Shown piece after piece: positions 18,702 to 25,282 of a DNA stretch of 64,000 nucleotides (positions are counted from its first letter, which is position 1; every line of letters starts with the position of its first letter). The position numbers were made by a program, and so were the translations under genes. This stretch comes from UBA1181 sp045600225 (GTDB taxonomy: Bacteria > Bacteroidota > Bacteroidia > Bacteroidales > Paludibacteraceae): NCBI GenBank assembly GCA_045600225.1, contig JAZRXL010000014.1, forward strand, positions 93,715-157,714, written 5' to 3'. The notes beneath the pieces were generated by a model. That model saw only the letters and a list, made by a program, of their open reading frames with translations. It had not been told where the DNA came from and searched no databases.

Positions 18702-19007
18702 ATGGAAAAAAGCACAAAGAAAGAAAACTCAGTGATAAAAAATGTGGAACTCTTGATTCGTAGCGTTCAGTCAACCTACGATTGTTTGTCGTTTGATTCG
18801 AAACGAATTAAACCATGTGTGGAGTTGTTGCAAAATATGCCTTTGTCTGATTCTCCAGGGGCTGCTAATGCAACGAAGGATTTGGTGAATAGATTGACTG
18901 TTGCTGATGAGAAATTGTCGGAGGCGATGTGTTTGATTCAAGATGCTCTTTCTTCGGTTTCTATTGGAAGTAAAAACTATAAGGAGTGTGTTAAGAAGAA
19001 AGATTAG
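18702..19007 (+). CDS. Small helical protein of unknown function
   Basis: A 101-residue soluble, mostly helical protein with no signal peptide, starting MEKSTKKENSVIKNVELLIR. I recognise no family; it was checked against exonuclease VII small subunit (XseB), and the conserved FEEALARLEEIV-type motif is absent. It has three cysteines and a Lys-rich C-terminus. A well-formed promoter sits just upstream. Its 3' end overlaps the 3' end of the convergent CNNM gene by 17 bases (18991-19007), so the two transcripts are complementary at their ends. Confidence 0.7.
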   Translation: MEKSTKKENSVIKNVELLIRSVQSTYDCLSFDSKRIKPCVELLQNMPLSDSPGAANATKDLVNRLTVADEKLSEAMCLIQDALSSVSIGSKNYKECVKKKD

Positions 19008-20064
19008 AGTCCTCTTCTTCGCTTGTTTCGTCTGCGTAATCTAATTGTTCTGCTCTCTTTTTCCACAGAGCCTTGGCAAAAGCCTGCATGTCTGTCTGAT
19101 TGTCCAATTCGTCTGTGATTTCCAAGCCCAATATGGTCTCTATCACATCTTCAAGGGTGATGATACCATCCATTCCTCCGTATTCATCTATGACGAGGGC
19201 GATTTGCTCTTTGCGTGCAACCATTAGGTCATAGAATTTTGTGATGGATGTGTTTTCGTAACATACCATTATGTCCCTTTTTATCTCTTTTAACTGAATT
19301 TTGTTTTCTCCATTTGCCAAATGGAAAAGGATGTCTGTTTTTAGAACAAAACCTGTGATGTCGTCAATGTCTTCTGTATAAATAGGAATTCTTGAATAAG
19401 ACAAAAACTTCTTGTCTTTGAAAAACTCCTCTAATGTCATGTCTTCTTGTGCGGCCAAAACCACAGTTCTTGGTGTCATAATGGAGTGGACCTTCACCTT
19501 CTCCATTTTGACAAGGTTGTTGATGATGATACTTTCGTTTTTCTTGAAAACACCTTCTCTTTCTCCGATATTTGTAAGGGCAACCACCTCTTCTCGACTC
19601 ACTGTTTGTGTCTGCTTGCGTGTGAATAGTTGCGTTAAGAATCTGGACATGACCACCAATGGGTAGCATAAGTAATATATACCTCTAATTATGTATCCTG
19701 AAGGAATGCATAGCTCCCTCCAAAAGTTTGATCCGATAGTTTTGGGTATTATCTCGGAACAGATTAGAACAAGTACAGTGAGTGCAGCCGAGCATACTCC
19801 AAAATAAGCGCTTCCGAAAACCTCAACAGCTTGTGCTCCTACTGCAGCGGCACCTGCGGTGTTGGCTATAGTATTGAGCGAAAGTATTGCCGCAATGGGT
19901 TTTTCGATGTTTTTTTTTAAATCTTTTAGATTGTAAACTCCCTTTTTGTCTTCGGGTAGCGATTCTATATAGGATGTTGTGGTAGAGTAGAGTGTTGCCT
20001 CTAACAAAGAACACAAGAAAGAAATTCCTATGGTAGCGGATAATGCTAATATTAAAAGTCCCAT
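18991..20064 (-). CDS. CNNM transmembrane domain plus CBS pair protein (CorB/HlyC-like)
   Basis: A 357-residue membrane protein. The N-terminal CNNM/DUF21 domain (about 1-150) has the motifs LCSLLEATLYS, NTIANTAGAAAVG and ICSEIIPKTIG. A CBS pair follows (about 190-320) with IMTPRTVVLAA, YSRIPIYTEDIDDITGFV and IDEYGGMDGIITLEDVIE. The family exports Mg2+ or Co2+ in several bacteria (CorB, MpfA). The C-terminal CorC/HlyC domain of longer members is absent; the protein ends with an acidic tail. It is often called hemolysin by older annotation, without support. It is convergent with, and overlaps, the gene at 18702. Confidence 0.9.
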   Translation of the reverse strand: MGLLILALSATIGISFLCSLLEATLYSTTTSYIESLPEDKKGVYNLKDLKKNIEKPIAAILSLNTIANTAGAAAVGAQAVEVFGSAYFGVCSAALTVLVLICSEIIPKTIGSNFWRELCIPSGYIIRGIYYLCYPLVVMSRFLTQLFTRKQTQTVSREEVVALTNIGEREGVFKKNESIIINNLVKMEKVKVHSIMTPRTVVLAAQEDMTLEEFFKDKKFLSYSRIPIYTEDIDDITGFVLKTDILFHLANGENKIQLKEIKRDIMVCYENTSITKFYDLMVARKEQIALVIDEYGGMDGIITLEDVIETILGLEITDELDNQTDMQAFAKALWKKRAEQLDYADETSEEEDSNLSS

Positions 20065-20127
20065 AAATTACTGAGTTTTACTTTGCAAAGATAGATAATT
20101 TGAGTGATGAAGGTGGCATGTCGGCAT

Positions 20128-20160
20128 AAAAAAAGCGACCAGAAATTTTCTGATCGCTTT
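20128..20160 (-). terminator. Intrinsic terminator of tRNA-Lys
   Basis: Read on the minus strand, a 14-bp stem (AAAGCGATCAGAAA with TTTCTGGTCGCTTT, one G-T pair) follows the tRNA directly and ends in seven T (20128-20134 on the plus strand). It begins at the last base of the tRNA. Confidence 0.9.
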
Positions 20161-20235
20161 GGTGAGCCAGTTGGGGCTCGAACCCAAGACCCCATCCTTA
20201 AAAGGGATGTGCTCTACCTGCTGAGCTACTAGCTC
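20160..20235 (-). tRNA. tRNA-Lys (TTT anticodon)
   Basis: Reverse strand, 76 bases including an encoded CCA. The acceptor stem pairs GAGCTAG with CTGGCTC (one G-T pair), discriminator A. The D arm contains TAGCTCAGCAGGTAGAGCA, the anticodon loop is CTTTTAA with anticodon TTT, and the T arm has GGTTCGA. It reads the lysine codons AAA and AAG. It has its own promoter (20268-20298) and terminator. Confidence 0.97.
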
Positions 20236-20267
20236 TCCCTCAATTGCTTTATTTCTCAAAAGCGTTG

Positions 20268-20298
20268 CAAAGTTACGCTTATTTTCGTTACAACCAAA
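20268..20298 (-). promoter_or_regulatory. Promoter of tRNA-Lys
   Basis: On the minus strand TTTG (20295-20298), 19-base spacer, perfect TAACTTTG (20268-20275). One of the best matches to the Bacteroidota consensus in the window. Confidence 0.85.
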
Positions 20299-20327
20299 CT
20301 TTTTATCCTATTTTTTCGAAAAAAGCT

Positions 20328-20335
20328 TAACTTTG
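20328..20335 (+). promoter_or_regulatory. Promoter -7 element of the chromate transporter pair
   Basis: Perfect TAACTTTG (20328-20335), 18 bases before ATG 20354. No clear -33 element. It diverges from the tRNA-Lys promoter. Confidence 0.65.
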
Positions 20336-20353
20336 CATTCTAAATCTGAATTT

Positions 20354-20902
20354 ATGGTAGGACTATTAGAATTATTCGCTATCTTTTTTCAAATAGGTGC
20401 TTTTACATTGGGCGGAGGCTATGCAATGCTTACAATGGTGGAGAGTGCTATCGTGGATAAGAAACATTATCTTGCTAAAGATGATTTTTGGGATTTGATT
20501 GCTATTGTGCAAGCTTTGCCGGGTGTCTTTGCTGTCAATACGGCCTTGTATGTTGGGTACAAATTGAGGGGAAAGATGGGAGCTTTCTGGGCATCTTTGG
20601 GTGCTGCGTTACCATCCTTCTTGGTAATCCTGTTGGTTGCTACTTTTTTTGATAAAATCAAGGATTTTGAGATGGTAGAAAGGATATTCAAGGGCATTAG
20701 ACCTTGTGTGGTTGCTTTGATCTTAGTGCCTGCTGTTAATTTGATAAAGAAAAATTCGACAATTAAGACAGTTTGGATTCCTCTTTTGGCGGCGGCTGTC
20801 ATTTGGTGGTGGAAGATTTCCCCAATATTAATCGTCCTTTCTGTCTTCTTATTCGTTGTGGGACAATCATTGTGCTCCTATTTTAAAATTGTAAAGAAAT
20901 AA
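20354..20902 (+). CDS. Chromate transporter (CHR family), first half-size subunit
   Basis: A 182-residue integral membrane protein with one CHR domain. The signature is AIFFQIGAFTLGGGYAMLTM near the N-terminus, then DLIAIVQALPGVFAVNTALYVG. CHR proteins of this size act in pairs, and a second one follows after 4 bases. Long ChrA proteins are fusions of two such domains. The family exports chromate in known cases, although in anaerobic gut-type bacteria the natural substrate may be another oxyanion. ATG 20354 is used because the TTG at 20333 overlaps the promoter. Confidence 0.92.
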   Translation: MVGLLELFAIFFQIGAFTLGGGYAMLTMVESAIVDKKHYLAKDDFWDLIAIVQALPGVFAVNTALYVGYKLRGKMGAFWASLGAALPSFLVILLVATFFDKIKDFEMVERIFKGIRPCVVALILVPAVNLIKKNSTIKTVWIPLLAAAVIWWWKISPILIVLSVFLFVVGQSLCSYFKIVKK

Positions 20903-20906
20903 GGCT

Positions 20907-21446
20907 ATGATATTTTTGGAATTGTTTTATGTGTTTTTTAAAATAGGCTTGTTTGGCTTTGGCGGAGGTTATGCGATGCTTTCTTTGATTCAATTTGAGG
21001 TGGTGGATCATTTCGCATGGATGAGTATAACCGAATTCTCGGATATGTTGGCTGTTTCTCAAATGACCCCAGGCCCCGTTTCTATTAATACTGCCACCTA
21101 TGTTGGGTTTATGGTTGCTGGTATTCCTGGAGCGGTAGTGGCAACGGTATCATTATGTCTTCCTTCTGTCGCCATGATGTATCTAGTGATACGATTTATG
21201 ATGAACAATTCGGAGAATAAGTTTGTCCAACGCATTATGTCGTATTTGCGACCTGTTTTGGGAGGACTTATTTTAGCTGCGGCACTGATGCTGGTCAACA
21301 AAGAGAGTTTTTGTGATTTCGGTATAGGAGAACGAAATATATCAGTCCTTATTTTTATAGCATCTTTTGTGGCGTTGTTCTTCTATAAGGTGAATGCAAT
21401 GCTACTCCTGCTCTTATCTGGAATTATTGGTTTGTTGGTAATGTAG
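20907..21446 (+). CDS. Chromate transporter (CHR family), second half-size subunit
   Basis: A 179-residue membrane protein with a second CHR domain: YVFFKIGLFGFGGGYAMLSL, then SDMLAVSQMTPGPVSINTAT. The MTPGP in place of the ALPGV of the first subunit is the usual difference between the N- and C-terminal domains of full-length ChrA, which supports a heterodimer. It follows the first subunit by 4 bases. The stop lies 8 bases from the stop of the convergent queA, with no terminator between. Confidence 0.92.
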   Translation: MIFLELFYVFFKIGLFGFGGGYAMLSLIQFEVVDHFAWMSITEFSDMLAVSQMTPGPVSINTATYVGFMVAGIPGAVVATVSLCLPSVAMMYLVIRFMMNNSENKFVQRIMSYLRPVLGGLILAAALMLVNKESFCDFGIGERNISVLIFIASFVALFFYKVNAMLLLLLSGIIGLLVM

Positions 21447-21454
21447 GTAAACAA

Positions 21455-22687
21455 CTAGTCGTTATGCTTAGAATTGACTAATAAGGAACTATCCCCGTAA
21501 CTTAAGAATCTGAATCCGTTTTTCATTGCATAATCATACATTCTCTTCCAATCGTCTCCCACAAATGCAGATATTAAAAGCAAAAGTGTGCTTTGAGGTT
21601 GATGGAAGTTGGTGATGATGGATTTTACCAGATGAAATTTGTATCCAGGGGCAATGATTATTTGTGTGTTTGCATTGATCACTTCCAATTCGTGCTTCTC
21701 CATGTAGAGAAGTATGGCTTTGAGCGACTCTTCTGTTGTTAGGTTGTAGTTGCTCTCATAAGGCATCCATTGAGAAACTCTAAGTTCAGATTCTTGTAGA
21801 TTCGGATTCTCTGCAAGCTGACATCCTATGTAATACAAGCTTTCAAGCGTGCGGACAGAAGTGGTGCCCACCGCGATTACCTTGCCTGTTTTTAGAATCT
21901 TCTCGATGACACTTTTGCGTATGGAGATCCACTCGGTATGCATTTCGTGCTCTCCAATTTTTTCTGATTTAACTGGTTGGAAGGTGCCTGCCCCTACATG
22001 AAGGGTTACTTCTTCGCAGTTTATGTTCTTTTTGTTCAAAGATTCGAATACTTCCGGAGTAAAATGCAAGCCTGCAGTTGGTGCTGCAACAGACCCTTTT
22101 ATCTTCGAATAGACAGTTTGGTAAGTTATTTTGTCCTTCTCTTCTGTTTCCCTGTGTAAATAGGGTGGAATTGGCAAAATGCCAAAAGCATCAAGGATGG
22201 CTGCAAAGTTTATGGTCTCATCATCCCAAAAGAAACGAACATGGTGGGCATTGCCAACTGTTTCTTCTCTTTCTGCCTGAAACACGATTGTTTTGCCATT
22301 TACAGAAATCTCTTTTCTTAGAATGGTGTCGTGTTTCCATTTGCTGGCATTGCCTATCATACATTTCCAAGTACACTCCTTTGTTGCTTGGAATGTCAGA
22401 ATGTAATCGTGGGGTTGGATGGGTTCCAAACAGAATACTTCGATACGGGCACCCGTCTCTTTTTGAAAAAGAAGACGCGCTTGAATTACCTTAGTGTTAT
22501 TGCAGACAAGCAAATCACCTTCGTTCAGTTGCTGAGAGATGTTTTTAAAGATCGTGTGACTGATCTCTCCATCTTTGTAGAGTAGTAATTTAGACTCATC
22601 TCTTTTCTCCAAAGGAAATTTTGCAATACGCTCGTCTGGAAGGTCGTAGTTGAAGTTTTCTATGGCAATGTCTTGCGGTCTGTGCAT
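21455..22687 (-). CDS. queA: S-adenosylmethionine:tRNA ribosyltransferase-isomerase
   Basis: This enzyme transfers the ribosyl part of SAM to 7-aminomethyl-7-deazaguanine in tRNA, forming epoxyqueuosine. The 410-residue product has NFNYDLPDERIAKFPLEKRD, DLLVCNNTKVIQARL, VAAPTAGLHFTPEVF, VTLHVGAGTFQPV and ITNFHQPQSTLLLLISAF, all typical of QueA. It is longer than the E. coli enzyme (356), with an insertion around residues 115-170, common in Bacteroidota. The start is ATG 22687; the upstream TTG lies in the promoter. Confidence 0.97.
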   Translation of the reverse strand: MHRPQDIAIENFNYDLPDERIAKFPLEKRDESKLLLYKDGEISHTIFKNISQQLNEGDLLVCNNTKVIQARLLFQKETGARIEVFCLEPIQPHDYILTFQATKECTWKCMIGNASKWKHDTILRKEISVNGKTIVFQAEREETVGNAHHVRFFWDDETINFAAILDAFGILPIPPYLHRETEEKDKITYQTVYSKIKGSVAAPTAGLHFTPEVFESLNKKNINCEEVTLHVGAGTFQPVKSEKIGEHEMHTEWISIRKSVIEKILKTGKVIAVGTTSVRTLESLYYIGCQLAENPNLQESELRVSQWMPYESNYNLTTEESLKAILLYMEKHELEVINANTQIIIAPGYKFHLVKSIITNFHQPQSTLLLLISAFVGDDWKRMYDYAMKNGFRFLSYGDSSLLVNSKHND

Positions 22688-22711
22688 AATAAATCGTATA
22701 TGTTTGGGTTG

Positions 22712-22719
22712 CAAAATTA
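22712..22719 (-). promoter_or_regulatory. Promoter -7 element of queA
   Basis: On the minus strand a perfect TAATTTTG, 24 bases before the queA ATG. No clear -33 element. Confidence 0.65.
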
Positions 22720-22769
22720 CATTTTTTTTATGGATTTTCTTTTGTATTTTTGTTTTCTGAATTCATGTA

Positions 22770-22777
22770 TAATTTTG
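22770..22777 (+). promoter_or_regulatory. Promoter -7 element of the DUF2027-Smr gene
   Basis: Perfect TAATTTTG with TTTG at 22749-22752 (17-base spacer, slightly short). The leader to ATG 22848 is about 65 bases. Confidence 0.6.
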
Positions 22778-22847
22778 AAAAGTATGATGGAGAGGAAAAG
22801 ATCTTTAATGAGTGTTGAGATCCTTTCTCGTCTAAAAAATATAGATT

Positions 22848-23894
22848 ATGGTAAAAGTAGGAGATAGAGTTCGTTTCTTAAACTCGATAGGTGGGGGAGT
22901 GGTGACTAAGATAGTAAACCGTGAAATGGTAATGGTAACGGATGAAGATGGATTTGAGGTGCCAACTTTAGCTCGTGAGTGTGTTGTGGTGGAGACCGAA
23001 ACTACTATTCATACACAAGAGAAGAAGAAGGAAAAGGAGATAGATACGCTTGAGGATTTCGTTGAGCGAGAGAAGGAGAACGAGACTTATGTGCCGGAAG
23101 AGGATTCTCCCGAAGGTGAAATAATGAATGTTTTGTTGGCGTTCTTGCCTCAAAATCAAAAAGCTTTGTCTGCTACAAACTATGATGCCTATTTGGTCAA
23201 TGATAGTAACTACTATTTGTGTTACAATGTGGCAGCTGTTGTGGGTACTAAGTTTGTAAGCAAGTCGGTCGGATTTATCCAACCTAACACAAAGATTTTG
23301 TTGGAAGAGGTGGATCGAAATGATTTGAATGATTGGGAACAACTTCGTGTCCAGATTATGGCTCTAAAACAAAAGCGAACATATACGTTGAAGCCAGTAT
23401 ACGACGTACAGTTGAAACTAAATGCTGTTAAATTCTATAAGCTACACAGTTTTGTCGAGAACGACTATTTTGATGAATTGGCCCTGATTTGCCCTATTGT
23501 GAAGAATGATGTGTCGGTATCTCCTGTTGCAACAGAAGATGACATAGAACGTATTTTGCAACAAAAGGAGACGGTTTTTCCAGCCAAAGTTTCAGTGAAA
23601 CAGAAAACGCCAGAAATATTGGTGAAAGATTTGCACATTAACCAATTGATTGATAACACGAACGGAATGTCGGCAGGTGATATGCTTCAATATCAGTTGG
23701 ATACGTTCAATAAGTTGATGCAAGAACATGCAAAAAGAAAAGGACAGAAGATTGTCTTTATACACGGCAAGGGTAATGGTGTGCTTCGTAAAGAGATTCT
23801 GAAGCAGTTGAAACAGAAGTATTCAACGTGCTATGTTCAGGATGCATCTTTCCAAGAGTATGGTTATGGAGCCACAATGGTTACAATCAGATAA
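22848..23894 (+). CDS. DUF2027 domain protein with C-terminal Smr domain
   Basis: A 348-residue cytosolic protein. The N-terminal part begins MVKVGDRVRFLNSIGGGVV, a small barrel segment typical of the Bacteroidota DUF2027 family; the centre (about 85-220) is the DUF2027 domain. The C-terminal part is an Smr domain (about 265-348) with DLHINQLID, KIVFIHGKGNGVLRKEI and YGYGATMVTIR. Smr domains bind or cut nucleic acids; in MutS2 and the ribosome-rescue nucleases they nick DNA or cut mRNA. The exact role here is unknown. A 44-residue protein gene follows after 11 bases. Confidence 0.92.
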   Translation: MVKVGDRVRFLNSIGGGVVTKIVNREMVMVTDEDGFEVPTLARECVVVETETTIHTQEKKKEKEIDTLEDFVEREKENETYVPEEDSPEGEIMNVLLAFLPQNQKALSATNYDAYLVNDSNYYLCYNVAAVVGTKFVSKSVGFIQPNTKILLEEVDRNDLNDWEQLRVQIMALKQKRTYTLKPVYDVQLKLNAVKFYKLHSFVENDYFDELALICPIVKNDVSVSPVATEDDIERILQQKETVFPAKVSVKQKTPEILVKDLHINQLIDNTNGMSAGDMLQYQLDTFNKLMQEHAKRKGQKIVFIHGKGNGVLRKEILKQLKQKYSTCYVQDASFQEYGYGATMVTIR

Positions 23895-23905
23895 AAAGAG
23901 AGTTT

Positions 23906-24040
23906 ATGGCAGATAATTTTTTGGAGCGCCACCAAGAGGAGTTTGAACAGAAAAAAAAGAAGTGGGAGGCCAAACAAAGAATACGAAAAATAAAGGAGTT
24001 GCAGGAACGTCTTCGTGTCCAAGCGGAGAAAAAAGAGTAA
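23906..24040 (+). CDS. 44-residue charged helical protein
   Basis: A very small protein starting MADNFLERHQEEFEQKKKKW and made almost wholly of charged, helix-forming residues, probably one long helix or coiled coil. It sits 11 bases after DUF2027-Smr. I recall similar short genes in this position in other Bacteroidales, but no function is known. The ATG at 23906 fits an operon start; the longer frame upstream overlaps the previous gene and is unlikely. Confidence 0.65.
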   Translation: MADNFLERHQEEFEQKKKKWEAKQRIRKIKELQERLRVQAEKKE

Positions 24041-24068
24041 AATGGACAGAAAAGAGTTCTAAAAATTG

Positions 24069-24076
24069 TACTTTTG
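24069..24076 (+). promoter_or_regulatory. Promoter -7 element of the LysM/M23 gene
   Basis: Perfect TACTTTTG, 31 bases before ATG 24107. No clear -33 element. Confidence 0.6.
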
Positions 24077-24106
24077 CAGTTCTATTAAACTATTAAAATT
24101 TTAAAA

Positions 24107-25036
24107 ATGATCAGATTAAAAACTTTGGTGCTCTTCTTATGCGGGGCATTGATCCCGTACGCAATGTTTTCACAAGAGAGTGCTTCTGAAGAAGGGGTGG
24201 AGTCAACCACATCAGGGGATGAGACAATGGATGAAGATGTCTCAGAGTCTTTGAGTATGGACTCGACTACAGTTCAAAGTTTTACTGATATGGCATTGCC
24301 TGTTGATTCGCTAAAAGACTCTTTGGTGGTTGCCTTGTACAGAGCAGGGTGGGATAGTACAAGAGTCAATCCTTATCGTTTCCCTATTGATTCCATAAAA
24401 GATACTTTTAATGTGGATTGTCGTGGTTTCTTTCCTCCTAATGTGAATGTAGTCACATCCGAGTGTGGGGAAAGATGGGGTAGGTTCCATGCCGGAACGG
24501 ATATGCGTCTGATGGTAGGAGATACCATTCGAGCTGCGTTTGATGGAAAGGTGCGAATTGCACGGTCTAATCCTGCATTCAAGAAGAAGGGGTACGGGTA
24601 TTTCGTTATGTTGCAACATTCGAATGGTTTGGAAACATTGTATGGACACTTGTCGAAGGTGATGGTAAATGTGAATCAAGATGTAAAATCCGGAGACCCT
24701 ATTGGTTTAGGAGGAAACACAGGTCGATCAACAGGACCTCATCTCCATTTTGAATTTAGATTTATTGGGAACCCGATTAACCCGCGAAACTTCTTGGAAA
24801 TCACACCAGACACAATGTACATGAAGAGTGATGTGTATACGGTGAAGAAGAAAGAGTCGTTCAAAGAGTTCTACACTTATTTGCACAATCCAGCGCAGTA
24901 TTACAAGATTCGTCCAGGCGACAATTTAGGAAAGATAGCAAAGAAATATCATACCACAGTATCAAAGCTTTGCAAGTTGAACAAAATAAAGAGTACAACT
25001 ATCTTGCGGGTAGGAAGGAAACTAAGGGTGAGGTGA
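24107..25036 (+). CDS. Secreted M23 peptidoglycan endopeptidase with C-terminal LysM
   Basis: A 309-residue exported protein: signal peptide MIRLKTLVLFLCGALIPYAM, cleavage near FSQ. After an acidic Ser/Asp/Glu-rich linker comes an M23 domain (about 105-225) with intact zinc site: GRFHAGTDMRL, then YGHLSKV and GPHLHFEFRF. The last 45 residues form a LysM module (YKIRPGDNLGKIAKKYHTTV...KLCKLNKIKS) that binds N-acetylglucosamine chains. It should cut peptide cross-links in the periplasm. Unlike the M23-fold protein at 14482, it has every catalytic residue. Confidence 0.93.
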   Translation: MIRLKTLVLFLCGALIPYAMFSQESASEEGVESTTSGDETMDEDVSESLSMDSTTVQSFTDMALPVDSLKDSLVVALYRAGWDSTRVNPYRFPIDSIKDTFNVDCRGFFPPNVNVVTSECGERWGRFHAGTDMRLMVGDTIRAAFDGKVRIARSNPAFKKKGYGYFVMLQHSNGLETLYGHLSKVMVNVNQDVKSGDPIGLGGNTGRSTGPHLHFEFRFIGNPINPRNFLEITPDTMYMKSDVYTVKKKESFKEFYTYLHNPAQYYKIRPGDNLGKIAKKYHTTVSKLCKLNKIKSTTILRVGRKLRVR

Positions 25037-25058
25037 TTAATAGAAAGTTCTGCTTGTT

Positions 25059-25096
25059 AAGACGCTACAATACACACGCATCCGAGGTGGCGTCTT
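25059..25096 (+). terminator. Possible terminator after the LysM/M23 gene
   Basis: Stem AAGACGC (25059-25065) with GCGTCTT (25090-25096) and a 24-base loop, followed by TCTG rather than a T-run. Weak. Confidence 0.35.
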
Positions 25097-25179
25097 TCTG
25101 ACGCACAGCGACTTCACGTATCCTTGTGTCCACCACTGCAATCTTCTATATGGTCACAATAACTCTTTGGGTGAATTTA

Positions 25180-25252
25180 TATACAAAAATGAGGGTGCGT
25201 TTTGGTGCACCCTCTATGTAAAAACTAAATGGAGTGCTCGTGACACTCCATT
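25180..25252 (-). terminator. Two tandem intrinsic terminators of the malQ operon
   Basis: Read on the minus strand, the first hairpin pairs AATGGAGTG with CACTCCATT (25228-25252) and is followed by TAGTTTTTA. The second pairs GAGGGTGC with GCACCCTC (25191-25214) and is followed by ATTTTTG. Both T-runs are on the minus strand, so both terminate malQ transcription. Confidence 0.8.
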
Positions 25253-25282
25253 CTCTATCTTAATCTTAATTCAAAAATCCCC

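Noticed and set aside
18702..19007. Exonuclease VII small subunit (xseB)
   Set aside because: Size fits, but the conserved helical motif is missing.
20160..20235. A possible protein frame across tRNA-Lys (63 codons on the minus strand)
   Set aside because: It covers the tRNA and its terminator exactly and is explained by them.
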